Source: a virus
Length of the DNA stretch: 37,798 nt
Reading direction: 5' to 3' (one strand)
IMG/VR virus record: IMGVR_UViG_3300035670_000632
Location: 1-37,798 of that record
Below are positions 1 through 8,348 of this stretch, in pieces. Numbering within the stretch: position 1 is the first letter of the stretch; each line of letters begins with the position of its first letter. The position numbers and the translations under genes were made by a program. A model generated the notes under the pieces. The model saw only the letters and a program-made list of their open reading frames with translations. It was not told the origin of the DNA and did no database searches.

Positions 1-238
1 TTTTGCCAGTTGTGACCTGAAGGCCAAGCGTTGCCGAATAGCTTGGCATGTTGAGTACAGTAGGCTGCGTTGCATGCCGCCCGTTACCGCTTTTATCACG
101 CCACTCGCTCACATTGTTCGACCCGTCCAGCGTCACGGTCGATGCGTCGGCAGCGTCCAGCCAGAGAGCGAGGCCGGGGATGCTCGTTGGCGAAAATGAC
201 GTTGACTGAAGGATGAGATCGCGAAGTGCAGGGTTCAT
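1..238 (-). CDS. LamG/concanavalin-like phage protein, N-terminal part (runs off left edge)
   Basis: This is a partial gene: 79 codons are present and the reading frame is open to the left edge. Residues about 20-55 (PGLALWLDAADAS, then EWRDKSGNGRHATQ) match the opening of LamG/concanavalin-like lectin-fold domains found in many phage tail or virion surface proteins. Its ATG overlaps the stop of the preceding small gene (ATGA), so it is translated in the same operon as the head connectors. A binding role on the virion surface is inferred from the family only. The C-terminus is probably the fragment at the right edge of the window. Confidence 0.75.
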   Translation of the reverse strand, partial: MNPALRDLILQSTSFSPTSIPGLALWLDAADASTVTLDGSNNVSEWRDKSGNGRHATQPTVLNMPSYSATLGLQVTTGK

Positions 239-462
239 TCGATGATGTTCAGCGTCGTGTTGGTTGCGTTGGCTTTTGCGTACGTGGCCTTACCGACGGG
301 CAAGTATATTGCCGTTCCGCTGGCGACGTTGGCTGTCACATTCGCGCTGGCAGGGCTTGGCACGTCGGCTAGGATGATATCGACGGCTGGCGTGCAGCGA
401 GCCAGCGACTCGCCTGCGTGAATTTCGGTGTATGTGGCGTTGTTAATGGCTACCTGTTTCAT
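235..462 (-). CDS. small hypothetical virion-module protein (75 aa)
   Basis: I do not recognise this 75-residue protein. It is rich in Ala, Thr, Val and Asn, with no Cys-pair motif or membrane segment, and looks like a small beta-rich structural piece. It sits between the gp10-like gene (4-base overlap at its start) and the LamG-type gene (4-base overlap at its end). That tight coupling makes it a likely minor virion or neck component, but only its position supports this. Confidence 0.7.
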   Translation of the reverse strand: MKQVAINNATYTEIHAGESLARCTPAVDIILADVPSPASANVTANVASGTAIYLPVGKATYAKANATNTTLNIIE

Positions 463-872
463 GGCCCGGATAGGATCCTTTTCACGTCGGCGATTTTGTT
501 CGTGAGGCTAAGCTTGATGTGCGGCCTGTTCATACCGAGTTCAAGGTAGGCCCCGTACTTGACGCCCGGCCCGATCCGCGCGGTAAGCGTTGCCGGGTTG
601 CGCTCCACGGCGATGGACTGCGACAATTGCCCCGTTTGCTTATAGGGACTTTCGCCCGGCTTGGATCGCCGTACACCGTATTTAAGCCGCTTCGCACGCT
701 TGCCCGTCGCACGGTTGCGGATGCTGGCCATCGACGCGCCATCGACTAACGTCGTCAGGCGGATCATTTCCTGCTGCACGGTGATCGCAGCCGCATCGAC
801 GCGACGCATGAAGACGTCACGTTCAAGCCGCTTCACCTCCGCTTGGTTAATGACGACGCGATCGAGCCTCAT
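459..872 (-). CDS. HK97 gp10-like head-tail connector protein
   Basis: The protein resembles the HK97 gp10 / minor tail-connector family. It has a basic central part (SIRNRATGKRAKRLKYG), a conserved GQLSQSIAVERN stretch, and the characteristic RIGPGVKYGAYLELG segment near residue 110. Family members help complete the neck after DNA packaging. I chose the ATG at 872 (MRLDRVV) because a GGGAGGT ribosome-binding site lies 6 bases upstream and the ATG overlaps the stop of the preceding gene (ATGA). A longer form from 890 is possible but has no such support. Length (137 aa) is typical. Confidence 0.8.
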   Translation of the reverse strand: MRLDRVVINQAEVKRLERDVFMRRVDAAAITVQQEMIRLTTLVDGASMASIRNRATGKRAKRLKYGVRRSKPGESPYKQTGQLSQSIAVERNPATLTARIGPGVKYGAYLELGMNRPHIKLSLTNKIADVKRILSGP

Positions 873-1204
873 GCCTGCACCTCCCTGCACAGGATGCGCA
901 CCACACGACCAAATCCGGCCGAATCTAGCTCGCTGTCCACGTCGAACCGTCGGCCATCGATCCGCACTTGCCAGCCCGGACCAAGCCCAAGGCGTGGCCC
1001 TTCGATCTGGATCGCATGGGTTAGAATCAGCCCATCGCGGCCAAGCGTTTCGCCCCGGTCAGGCGATAACGGCACGGGTTGCGAGCATGAAACCGTGAAC
1101 ACGGCTGCCCCGAAGATATCGCCTGCAACGGCAGCCCCGGCCCCGCGCGTTTCGTCGGCCTGGTGGATCGTGCAAGATGCTGTGAGGAAGTCGGTGTATG
1201 CCAC
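869..1204 (-). CDS. putative head closure / head-tail joining protein
   Basis: This is a small beta-rich protein between the gp6-like connector and the gp10-like protein, the usual place for a head-closure (SPP1 gp16-like) component. The C-terminal RIDGRRFDVDSELD and RVVRILCRE strands fit that family, but the match is weak. I prefer the GTG start at 1204 (VAYTDFLTASC), 4 bases after the upstream stop. An ATG at 1267 would add about 21 residues inside the end of the upstream gene. Confidence 0.6.
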   Translation of the reverse strand: MAYTDFLTASCTIHQADETRGAGAAVAGDIFGAAVFTVSCSQPVPLSPDRGETLGRDGLILTHAIQIEGPRLGLGPGWQVRIDGRRFDVDSELDSAGFGRVVRILCREVQA

Positions 1205-1208
1205 TGTT

Positions 1209-1793
1209 TCACCCGATGACGTGTTTGCCGGGTCTTCGGTAGGGTGCAAGCAAAGCCAGCCCCGCACGACCGAAGCACGCGAACCGCCCGCCCGTCACTA
1301 TATCACGATTGCCCCGCGTGTAGCTGTATTGGCCCGCGAATGACTCAGATTGCATTGTCGGGTCACTATCAAACTCACGGGCCATGTTGACGACACCCGT
1401 CACGACCGCTTGCTTGATGTCGTCAGGGATCGTGAGATAGCCGCCCGTGTAAGTCACGACGATATTTCCGGCCCCTTCCGGGAACCACGGCGCAAAGTTG
1501 GGGCTTCCTTGCCCCGTGCCACGACGCACACGTCCTGTACCGCTGTCATGGACGAAATCCGTGATCTCGTAGCCGTTGACGAAAATGGAGTCAATCTGGA
1601 CAACCGGCGTGCATTGAAGGAAAATTTCAGGCCACGCCCCGCCGTCGTGGTACTCAACACGTCCGACCTGAATTGACAGCGGCCTGCGGCAGTAGCTTTC
1701 CGCCAATGCCGAGGCCGATGTAATGAGCCGAGCCGCGTCGCTCCGAGTCTGAAGCGCGGTGGGCAGGTCCGTGATTTCGATGAGATCGGCCAC
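1209..1793 (-). CDS. phage gp6-like head-tail connector (adaptor)
   Basis: This 194-residue protein matches the HK97 gp6 / SPP1 gp15 adaptor family that docks below the portal. The helical N-terminus (ITDLPTALQTRSDAAR, then ASALAESYCRRPL) is followed by beta strands and the family signature VVTYTGGYLTIPDDIKQAV near residues 112-130. It starts at a GTG (1793) with an AAAGGGG ribosome-binding site 7 bases upstream. It is the first gene after the capsid and the small decoration-like gene, matching the canonical order capsid, adaptor, closure, gp10. Confidence 0.82.
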   Translation of the reverse strand: MADLIEITDLPTALQTRSDAARLITSASALAESYCRRPLSIQVGRVEYHDGGAWPEIFLQCTPVVQIDSIFVNGYEITDFVHDSGTGRVRRGTGQGSPNFAPWFPEGAGNIVVTYTGGYLTIPDDIKQAVVTGVVNMAREFDSDPTMQSESFAGQYSYTRGNRDIVTGGRFACFGRAGLALLAPYRRPGKHVIG

Positions 1794-1813
1794 GGGCCTG
1801 CCCCTTTGCTTAC

Positions 1814-2275
1814 TTAGATCCGAGCGTAGTCACCCTTGGCCGCAGCCGCTTGCGTGGTGTCCGCCGTATAGGCCAGCGGGTTTCGCAAGATTAGCTGTGC
1901 CAGAATGCCATCGACCACGGCGTTTGCCGTGCCCCGATTGATGACTGCCCTTACGTAGCGGACTTTGGGCTTGTACACCTCCACAACCGCGACTTTGTTC
2001 GTGTCGGTGTCGGCAAGGTTGGCCGTCTGAATGACAGCGTTCGTGCTGCTATCTTTCAGGTCTGCAACGTCGGCCTGGTTGGCCAGGCACGCGCCTTGCA
2101 GCTTTACCGACGTGACTTGGTTTGCCGTGAGCGTCCCAAACATGGCGATAAAACGCACCCCATCGGCGTTCGTTACATCAACCCATGCGGAGTTGACGGC
2201 AGTCGTGCCAGCCGAGACCGCGTTAGATACGCGGACTGGCTTTACACTGGTCGCTAACTGATATCCGGTAGGCAT
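1814..2275 (-). CDS. putative head decoration or minor capsid protein
   Basis: This 153-residue protein has no motif I can name with confidence. It is Ala/Thr/Val rich and predicted all-beta, with short repeats of small residues (VRFIAMFGTLTANQVTSVKL). It resembles the small virion proteins often encoded directly after major capsid genes. It follows the capsid gene by 18 bases and has an AAAGGA ribosome-binding site. A head-decoration or cement role is an inference from position and composition. Confidence 0.55.
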   Translation of the reverse strand: MPTGYQLATSVKPVRVSNAVSAGTTAVNSAWVDVTNADGVRFIAMFGTLTANQVTSVKLQGACLANQADVADLKDSSTNAVIQTANLADTDTNKVAVVEVYKPKVRYVRAVINRGTANAVVDGILAQLILRNPLAYTADTTQAAAAKGDYARI

Positions 2276-2293
2276 CGCAAACAGTCCTTTCTA

Positions 2294-3715
2294 TCAGCTA
2301 GAGACCTTTTGAGCGCGGAACTTGTACGGCTCCACCAAGTCGCCACCGTAGCGAAGCTTGGCCACAACTTCCGTCATGTTTTCCTTGGCGCGCGTTTGGT
2401 CAAGAATCTGAATCGAAATGTTCGAGCGGGTCAGGCTGACGTAGCCCGAAAAATCGCCGAACAGGATTGGGAAGTTGCTTGAACCGACCGAAGGCATCCA
2501 CTCCGACCAAACAACCGGGAAGCCTTCAAGGGTAGCACCCGATGGTCCGACCAGCGAGCCGCCGTTAGGACTGCCCGGATTTCCGAACACGCGGTCCCCG
2601 TTGGCCGTTCTCAGGCTGGCAATGGTTTTGCCCGCCTTGGTTCGCCCCATCAGGATCGTTGCCGGTTCGATGTACTGTTCCGGGAGACTCCAGAGAAGGT
2701 TCGACAGGCCCGTGTCCGTGAGCGTGGAAGCCGCCCCGGAGTTGACTGAGCTAATCTTGAAGTTGCCATACGACGTCGCGTCGATGTAGTTCAAGATGCC
2801 CACCGGACAGCCGATTCCATCGCCGTTCAGGATGTCGTTGTCCCGGTCCACCTGAGCGGATTTGGACAACTCATCTTGGAACCATCCCATCAGGTCGAAG
2901 GAGGCGTCCTCAAGAAGGTCATTCTCAATTTGGCCTACCATCATCATAGTGTGGACCTGGATTTTAACCGGCGCGAAGTAGCTGTCGCCCGTCGCCATGA
3001 CATCGGCTTCGGTGCTGCTAATCGGCTTCGATCCGGTCTTGATCCGGCGGAATTTGTTACTGTACAGGTCATCCGTATCGTAAGCGTTTCTGTACATCTG
3101 GATCGAATCGCGTGAGGTGTTGATCTCACGAACAATCCCGGCTACCCGCGTCGGCGTGGTCAGCCGCCCCACGATTTCGTTGAGGATGTCCACGGGAGCC
3201 AAAATGGCGCCGCGTTCGTCCGCCCCGGAATCGATGGCCCGCCGCTCCATGTCGTTAAGAGCCGATCGGCCATAACGCAGGGCTTTTTCGGCCGCGTTTC
3301 GGTATTCACGCAGCTTTTTTTGATCGTAGCCGCCGATGGCTTCAAACTTGCGTTCGCCAAACTCGCGTTCGAACGAACTGTAACGACGCAAGGCCGCCAC
3401 ATCGACGATTTCCTCCTCGGTCTGCACCGCACCGATGCGGGTCAGGCCACGGCTTGATGGCGTAGCAATCGCGGGGTTGCGTTCCGAGCGTGCCGCGACG
3501 GCTTCCATTTGTCGAAACTCATCGACGGATTGAGCCGTGCGGAAAGCTTCGATCTTCTTTGCGATTCCGGCGATTTCCGGCGTGATTTTGCGCAGCTCGG
3601 CCCGATCGGAGGCAGAGCTACGCCCTGAATCAATTTTGTCCACAAGGTCACGCGCGCGGGCTTGCTTTTCCGTAAGGTCAGCGACCCATCGGGCATATTC
3701 GCGGTTAGGTTCCAT
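2294..3715 (-). CDS. HK97-fold major capsid protein
   Basis: The 473-residue product has the layout of an HK97-type major capsid protein. Residues 1-110 form a charged coiled-coil delta domain (RARDLVDKIDSG, KKIEAFRTAQ). The fold itself begins near residue 155 with DERGAILAPVDILNEIVG, and the A-domain and last strands carry LEGFPVVWSEWMP, FGDFSGYVSLTR and VVAKLRYGGDLVEPYKF. The delta domain would serve as an internal scaffold removed by the prohead protease encoded just upstream. The ATG shares its first base with the protease stop codon, and AAAGGAGG precedes it. The gene is longer than HK97 gp5 mainly because of the N-terminal domain. Confidence 0.93.
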   Translation of the reverse strand: MEPNREYARWVADLTEKQARARDLVDKIDSGRSSASDRAELRKITPEIAGIAKKIEAFRTAQSVDEFRQMEAVAARSERNPAIATPSSRGLTRIGAVQTEEEIVDVAALRRYSSFEREFGERKFEAIGGYDQKKLREYRNAAEKALRYGRSALNDMERRAIDSGADERGAILAPVDILNEIVGRLTTPTRVAGIVREINTSRDSIQMYRNAYDTDDLYSNKFRRIKTGSKPISSTEADVMATGDSYFAPVKIQVHTMMMVGQIENDLLEDASFDLMGWFQDELSKSAQVDRDNDILNGDGIGCPVGILNYIDATSYGNFKISSVNSGAASTLTDTGLSNLLWSLPEQYIEPATILMGRTKAGKTIASLRTANGDRVFGNPGSPNGGSLVGPSGATLEGFPVVWSEWMPSVGSSNFPILFGDFSGYVSLTRSNISIQILDQTRAKENMTEVVAKLRYGGDLVEPYKFRAQKVSS

Positions 3716-4635
3716 TAACGCCCCTCCTTTAGGGCCGCTTCAAGTTCAAGGTCCGTGAGCAGGTGTTCGGCCATGAGCAGCGCGCTCATTGCTTCCGCCT
3801 CCTCGTCATCTTCCATGCCCTCATCGGGCTTGGTTTCATCGGGCATCGTGGTTTTTTTGGGCTTGCCGCAAGCCTTTTTTTCCTTTGCCATTTCCTTTAC
3901 GACGCCCTTGATAGCATCGGCAAAACGACTAACGATGGCGTCGATATCGGCTTCGTCCACCGTGTCTTCGTTTTCATCGTCTGGCGTGCCTTCTGGCATT
4001 TCGCCAGGCACCATTTTTTCGGCGTCTTTCGGCTTGTCATCGCCGTAGTCATCGCCGCGAGTCGCAAAGCCGAAAATGTTTCGAAGCATCGATCGAACTC
4101 CAGAAATCCGGGCGGCCGGGTTGGCCCCCCTCATGCAAATTGCGGCTTCTTCAACCGTGACATCGGTCAGGACTCTTGCACCGTCACGGGCACGAGCCAT
4201 GTCAGCATCCGTTGGCTGATAGCCGTTGGCTTGCCAGTACGCAGCCAGTTCGTCCGGTCCTAGCTGCTTTTCTTCGTTCACGTAGAAGCCGATCGACATC
4301 TGTTTGATGACGCCCCGCCGCATGCCAGCCAGCACGGATGCACCGTCGAACATGTCTTCATAGATTTCGCCTTCAACCATCAGCCCTTCCGGCGTGATCG
4401 TGGCTTTCGTGGGCTTGCCGATCGGCCTGTCCCAGCGGTGTTCGTAGGTTAGAAAGCCTTCGCTGAGGAAGTGGTCAAGCGAGCGGTCGAAAGCTTTCGG
4501 ATCGATCAGGCTGCCGTAACTGTCCACGTTGAGGAAATTCGACGCCAAACCAACAAACGTGCCGCCGCTCTTGCCGACGGATCGGACTTCGAATCGGCAG
4601 TCGCGGTGAATCAGCTTGCGTTCGGTCGTCGGCAT
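3715..4635 (-). CDS. prohead protease (HK97 U35 family) with acidic C-terminal tail
   Basis: The first ~180 residues match the HK97 prohead protease family. The catalytic histidine is likely H66 in YEHRWDRPIGK and the serine S114 in KQMSIGFYV, followed by the conserved VTVEEAAICMRGANP segment. The last ~110 residues are highly charged (Asp/Glu, then Lys clusters) and probably helical, which resembles a scaffold segment fused to the protease; that role is inferred. An AAGGGG ribosome-binding site precedes the ATG. A copy of the TTCGATAGT element lies 25 bases upstream, inside the end of the glycosyltransferase gene. Confidence 0.88.
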   Translation of the reverse strand: MPTTERKLIHRDCRFEVRSVGKSGGTFVGLASNFLNVDSYGSLIDPKAFDRSLDHFLSEGFLTYEHRWDRPIGKPTKATITPEGLMVEGEIYEDMFDGASVLAGMRRGVIKQMSIGFYVNEEKQLGPDELAAYWQANGYQPTDADMARARDGARVLTDVTVEEAAICMRGANPAARISGVRSMLRNIFGFATRGDDYGDDKPKDAEKMVPGEMPEGTPDDENEDTVDEADIDAIVSRFADAIKGVVKEMAKEKKACGKPKKTTMPDETKPDEGMEDDEEAEAMSALLMAEHLLTDLELEAALKEGR

Positions 4636-4636
4636 A

Positions 4637-6283
4637 TCAGGCCCCTTGCTTCTCCTTCTGGACTATCGAACGCACGGAGTTTTTGACTTTTTCGCGGTAT
4701 TGAGCGTAGAGCGTCAGCAGGTTGCCAGTGCCGCGAATGCGGTTCTGCCACTTGGTAACGCTTTCGATATCGTCGAAGTCGATTTGGCTGTAGTGGAAGA
4801 GTCGCAGCGGCACGCCATCGATAAGCCATCGGCCAGAAACTTGCTCAATCTGCTCCGGCGTGTCCAGACGCCACCAGGCCGCGTTAATGCCCGGATCGCG
4901 GCAGATATGCACCTTGTCAACAAAGTCGGCTACGAAGCGAAGCCAGCCTTGCTCAGCGTAGCGGCCTTCATTGGGTGCTTGCTCGGGTGCGTCAACGGAA
5001 ATTTCAAGCCACCAGTCCACAAAATTACGCGCGGCTTTGCGGTTCGACCACCCGTTAAATCCGGCGTTGTAATTGCCAAACAAAGCGAAGTTTTCCATCG
5101 CCATCCATTTTCCATCGCGTGGCGTTGGCGTGAGCCGGTGCGGCGTCACGATGGCGTCATGCGTGGCCAGTGTGTCGAAAAGGTCGTCTAGCGGTGCGAA
5201 GACTTCCATATCGGCATCGAACATGAGGATTTGCTCATGCCCGATTTCCTGCATGCGTTGAATCAGCATGCAGCGGTTGAAGCCCGTCATCACGCCATTT
5301 TTGAGAAATTGCTTCGTTCGGTACTTTGGGTCGAAATCGTCCCACGTTAGGATTCGCAAACCGACGGGAATCGTCACCTCTGCCAGCCTTGCCGGATCGC
5401 TTAGAAAAAACAGATAGCACGCGATATCGCTTTCGTGATGCCGTTGGAATGATTCCAGCGACACGAGGAATTGATCCCACCGTTCAACCGACGATGCCCA
5501 CCCGGCTGCCTTAATCGTTGGGTTCCACGCTTTGGCAGGCTCCCAAGGCAACCGGCCGCCAAGCCGCTCCCGCATGCGTTGATTGCCCGTCAAGAAAAAC
5601 TCCGGTTTCGGCGTTAGCTCGCGTGATCCGAGAGCGTAGTTGACCGTAGGTTTCGCAATTAGAGCGTGTTTCGGCGCGTCTCCCATCAGGGCAGTCGCGA
5701 CGATGGTGTCCGGCGTTGGCCCGTCGTTTGCGTTTTCGACGTTGTGCGGCCTATGCCACATCGGCCCAAGCTGCACGGCCACTTGCCGCGATAGGCAGAA
5801 GCACGAGGTGTCAACGTGGTGATGTGGCCCGAACCACGTCGGCACTACGGCTAAGGACTCGCACTCATCCACGCAAACGAATGAGCCGTCCGCGTCGTAG
5901 ATGTTTCGCATCGTCGCGCACCAGTCCAAGCCATGCTCTACGCATGCTTCGATGCACTCGGTTACGTGATCGGGTTCGTACCAGTTGTCATCGTCAAGAT
6001 AGAAAATCCAGTCCTGATTCAGCAGCAGCGGAACGGAGCCGTAAACGCGGTGTCCGTTGAAGCCACCCGCTCCCGTGTTCTGAGGCAACGGCAAAATCTG
6101 GATACGCGGATCGGGAAGTAAGCCATCAAGCGTATTGAGCACGTCTGGCCCGTATTGCGGACCATCCACCACCACGATAGCTACGGTGTGCGGGTGCGTC
6201 TGGGCGAGCACGCTTTCGACGGCTTGGCGTAGCGTTGCCCGCCCCGTCGTGGGAATGATCACGGCTGCGGTCTGGTCGCTCAT
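4637..6283 (-). CDS. two-domain glycosyltransferase (GT-A/GT2 N-terminus, second GT-A-like C-terminus)
   Basis: Residues 1-230 are a family 2 glycosyltransferase: AAVIIPTTGRATLRQAVESV opens the Rossmann-like fold, and FYLDDDNWYEPDHV carries the metal-binding acidic motif. Residues ~250-500 form a second nucleotide-sugar fold with a DxD-like ILMFDADMEVFAPLDDLF and the segment YNAGFNGWSNRKAARNFVDWW. The second half resembles uncharacterised sugar transferase domains. I start at the ATG at 6283, which has GGAAGG 7 bases upstream and overlaps the previous stop (TAATG); an ATG at 6298 is less likely. It lies between the Mu F-like and protease genes, suggesting modification of virion proteins or of the host surface (inferred). 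Confidence 0.85.
   Translation of the reverse strand: MSDQTAAVIIPTTGRATLRQAVESVLAQTHPHTVAIVVVDGPQYGPDVLNTLDGLLPDPRIQILPLPQNTGAGGFNGHRVYGSVPLLLNQDWIFYLDDDNWYEPDHVTECIEACVEHGLDWCATMRNIYDADGSFVCVDECESLAVVPTWFGPHHHVDTSCFCLSRQVAVQLGPMWHRPHNVENANDGPTPDTIVATALMGDAPKHALIAKPTVNYALGSRELTPKPEFFLTGNQRMRERLGGRLPWEPAKAWNPTIKAAGWASSVERWDQFLVSLESFQRHHESDIACYLFFLSDPARLAEVTIPVGLRILTWDDFDPKYRTKQFLKNGVMTGFNRCMLIQRMQEIGHEQILMFDADMEVFAPLDDLFDTLATHDAIVTPHRLTPTPRDGKWMAMENFALFGNYNAGFNGWSNRKAARNFVDWWLEISVDAPEQAPNEGRYAEQGWLRFVADFVDKVHICRDPGINAAWWRLDTPEQIEQVSGRWLIDGVPLRLFHYSQIDFDDIESVTKWQNRIRGTGNLLTLYAQYREKVKNSVRSIVQKEKQGA
4660..4669 (-). promoter_or_regulatory. TTCGATAGT element, copy 1 (candidate late promoter core)
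   Basis: On the minus strand this reads TTCGATAGTC, about 25 bases before the prohead protease start. It lies inside the last codons of the glycosyltransferase gene, where it encodes part of Ser-Ile-Val, so chance is possible. Three further copies stand directly before late genes outside coding sequence or at a gene end. Confidence 0.35.
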
Positions 6284-6492
6284 TAGTTTGCCTTCCATTT
6301 GTTCATTTGTCGTGCGGCCTCAAAGTCTATGGCAGTCGTGAACTTCCATGCAGACCACGTAATTCCTACGACGCCAACAGCGAGCCAGAGTCCGCCGTTG
6401 CATGTTGCCGCAATGATTGCGACGGATGCAATCCACCCCAGCATCCCGTAACTGGCTTCCCGAATGACACAATCTGGCGTGTCCGAAGTCAT
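6283..6492 (-). CDS. small membrane protein between two glycosyltransferases
   Basis: This 69-residue protein has two hydrophobic stretches, MLGWIASVAIIAA (about residues 17-29) and GLWLAVGVVGITWSAW (about 34-49), so it should be a small integral membrane protein with a charged C-terminus. Its ATG overlaps the stop of the upstream glycosyltransferase, and its TAA overlaps the ATG of the downstream one. The three genes are therefore translationally coupled. It could help position the enzymes at the membrane, but no family is recognised. Confidence 0.72.
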   Translation of the reverse strand: MTSDTPDCVIREASYGMLGWIASVAIIAATCNGGLWLAVGVVGITWSAWKFTTAIDFEAARQMNKWKAN

Positions 6493-8300
6493 TGTTCGCC
6501 TCCTAAGTAAACGGGTTTCACGCCCGCGTAATAACCCGATTCGCGTGCGACATCGGCCACGAACTGAGCGAAAATTTCGGCGTCCGAGTGGTCGTAAATA
6601 GGTGCCAGACGCACGCCTGCAAAATGCCTGCGCACGGCTTCCCGATAACCGTCATCGTTTGCCATGCGGGCAACTTCTCGCACATATTCGTATTTGTCGA
6701 TATAAGGACTCGCTTCGATGGCTCTACACATCGCTCCGCCGATGGCCGAAAACCACCGGCCCGCGTGACACTCAGGCACGGGCACGACCGGCACGCGGCA
6801 GTGCAGCGCATCGGAGATCGTGTTCGAACCGCCAAACGGCCAACAGTCCACAACAAAGTCGCATTCCGCAAGTTTGGCCATGTACTGTTCATAGCTAAGA
6901 TGAGCGACCAGCTCAACGTGAGCCGGTGCAAGTGCTTCACCCAGCGTATCGGCAAAAACTGCCAGGCCCTTGTAGCTCATCGGAGCGTGGCCCGTGAACA
7001 TTCGGACGCGGATTTTGCGTTGGCATTTGCGGATAGCCTGGCCCATCGCTGCAAGCCATTCATGGTTGATTTTTTGGCCGTAGGCTGCACAGCCAATAAG
7101 GATGTCATCGCTTGGCTGCTTTTCAGGCTTAGGCTCGGTCGTAATCGGCTCATGCACGCAACCGAAGCCCGGCAGGATGGCGAGCCGCTCGGTATAGTTG
7201 TCCTCGTTGGTGTCCGTAAGCTCGCCTGAAACAAACCAGTCCATTTCGCCGCCAAACGTAGATACCGGATGGCCCGTTAGCAGGATTTGCGTTGGTGCGA
7301 TTCGCAGGTTCGACATAAGAATTGACGGCATGGTCATTCCCACATCCGGAAAGATCACGGCTGACCATGGGTTATTTTGAAGCGGTTCAACGTCCAATTG
7401 CAGCCCGGTTGACTTAAGCCGGATCACTCGGTCAAAGCCTGTAGTGTCTAATTCTTCCGTTTTCTTGACTGCATGGATTAGCGTGATTTCGTCAAAGTGA
7501 GGCCGCAAGGCGCGAATGTAGCCCGCCAACGTCCGGTGTACAGAATGACCTTCGTTCCAGTATTCCGAGAATACCGCGATCTTCCGAGGGTCCGGCTTGT
7601 TTCGGATCGTCTCAGTTACCTGACGCTTGATCGCTGCGTTAATAAGCCCCTTGACCCGTCGCTCGGTATCGATGTTGCCTAAATAGGAAACAAGAAAGTA
7701 GGTTTCCTGCAGGTCCAGCGTCGGTTCTAGCCGATCGTCCAGTTGATGCAAAATCCGCAAGGCATGAGCGTGGACCGCCGCATCGGCGTTGCCTTGATAA
7801 AGCGTCTTTATGGCCTGATTAAGCCACGTGCTCGCCATCATCGGGTTTGCCGTGAGCATTTGCCCAACGTCAATTACGGTCGTGTTTCGCGGTGAATAAA
7901 GAACCGCCGACTTGAAGGCCGCCTGCTTCTGCCCCGCAACCAGCCGCAGGTAAACGTCCGTCGTCATGCCGACGCCCGCAAACACGTTGGCGATGATCGG
8001 GTTGGTCCGCAACATGCCGATACCTAGGGATTCCGGTATCGTAAACCGCTCATCACAGAACACGCCCAAAGCTGCCGTGATTTTTTGGGCGAACTCGCAC
8101 CGCGTCGGCTCGTCATGACCGATACGCGGATCGTCGGCTATAGACTGAATCAGCCTGACGAATGATTCTGCCGCCTGTTGTCTCCGTCCGCTGGCGTGGT
8201 GTGCCAGCAGGTCTCCGAGGTGATCGGCCCCGGCTTTGGTCGCTTCTGTGTTAGTGGGAAAAACAATCCGCGCGCCGCTTCGTGTGGTCTTCGTGTGCAT
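6489..8300 (-). CDS. GT41/HMW1C-like glycosyltransferase (O-GlcNAc-transferase-type catalytic half)
   Basis: The roughly 600-residue protein has a helical N-terminal half (about residues 1-240) and a C-terminal GT-B half. The latter resembles SPINDLY/OGT and HMW1C enzymes: IAVFSEYWNEGHSVHRTL opens the first Rossmann domain, QILLTGHPVSTFGGEMDW matches the GYPG-like segment, and DFVVDCWPFGGSNTISDAL plus VPVVPVPECHAGRW match the donor-binding end. Such enzymes transfer a sugar to Ser/Thr or Asn of proteins. The ATG at 8300 is chosen because upstream in-frame codons lie within the previous gene. A TATAAT and a TTCGATAGT element lie 35-50 bases upstream. The target (virion or host protein) is unknown. 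Confidence 0.82.
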   Translation of the reverse strand: MHTKTTRSGARIVFPTNTEATKAGADHLGDLLAHHASGRRQQAAESFVRLIQSIADDPRIGHDEPTRCEFAQKITAALGVFCDERFTIPESLGIGMLRTNPIIANVFAGVGMTTDVYLRLVAGQKQAAFKSAVLYSPRNTTVIDVGQMLTANPMMASTWLNQAIKTLYQGNADAAVHAHALRILHQLDDRLEPTLDLQETYFLVSYLGNIDTERRVKGLINAAIKRQVTETIRNKPDPRKIAVFSEYWNEGHSVHRTLAGYIRALRPHFDEITLIHAVKKTEELDTTGFDRVIRLKSTGLQLDVEPLQNNPWSAVIFPDVGMTMPSILMSNLRIAPTQILLTGHPVSTFGGEMDWFVSGELTDTNEDNYTERLAILPGFGCVHEPITTEPKPEKQPSDDILIGCAAYGQKINHEWLAAMGQAIRKCQRKIRVRMFTGHAPMSYKGLAVFADTLGEALAPAHVELVAHLSYEQYMAKLAECDFVVDCWPFGGSNTISDALHCRVPVVPVPECHAGRWFSAIGGAMCRAIEASPYIDKYEYVREVARMANDDGYREAVRRHFAGVRLAPIYDHSDAEIFAQFVADVARESGYYAGVKPVYLGGEQ

Positions 8301-8333
8301 CGTGTTATTCCGTGTGCGTTGTTCGTGGCAACG

Positions 8334-8348
8334 TATTATACTATCGAA
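8334..8348 (-). promoter_or_regulatory. TTCGATAGT element, copy 2, joined to a TATAAT hexamer
   Basis: The minus strand reads TTCGATAGTATAAT, 34 bases before the ATG of the large glycosyltransferase and overlapping the stop codon of the Mu F-like gene. The TATAAT hexamer is a good -10 box; no clear -35 box is seen. It is a candidate internal late promoter separating the head-assembly genes from the glycosyltransferase genes. Confidence 0.45.
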
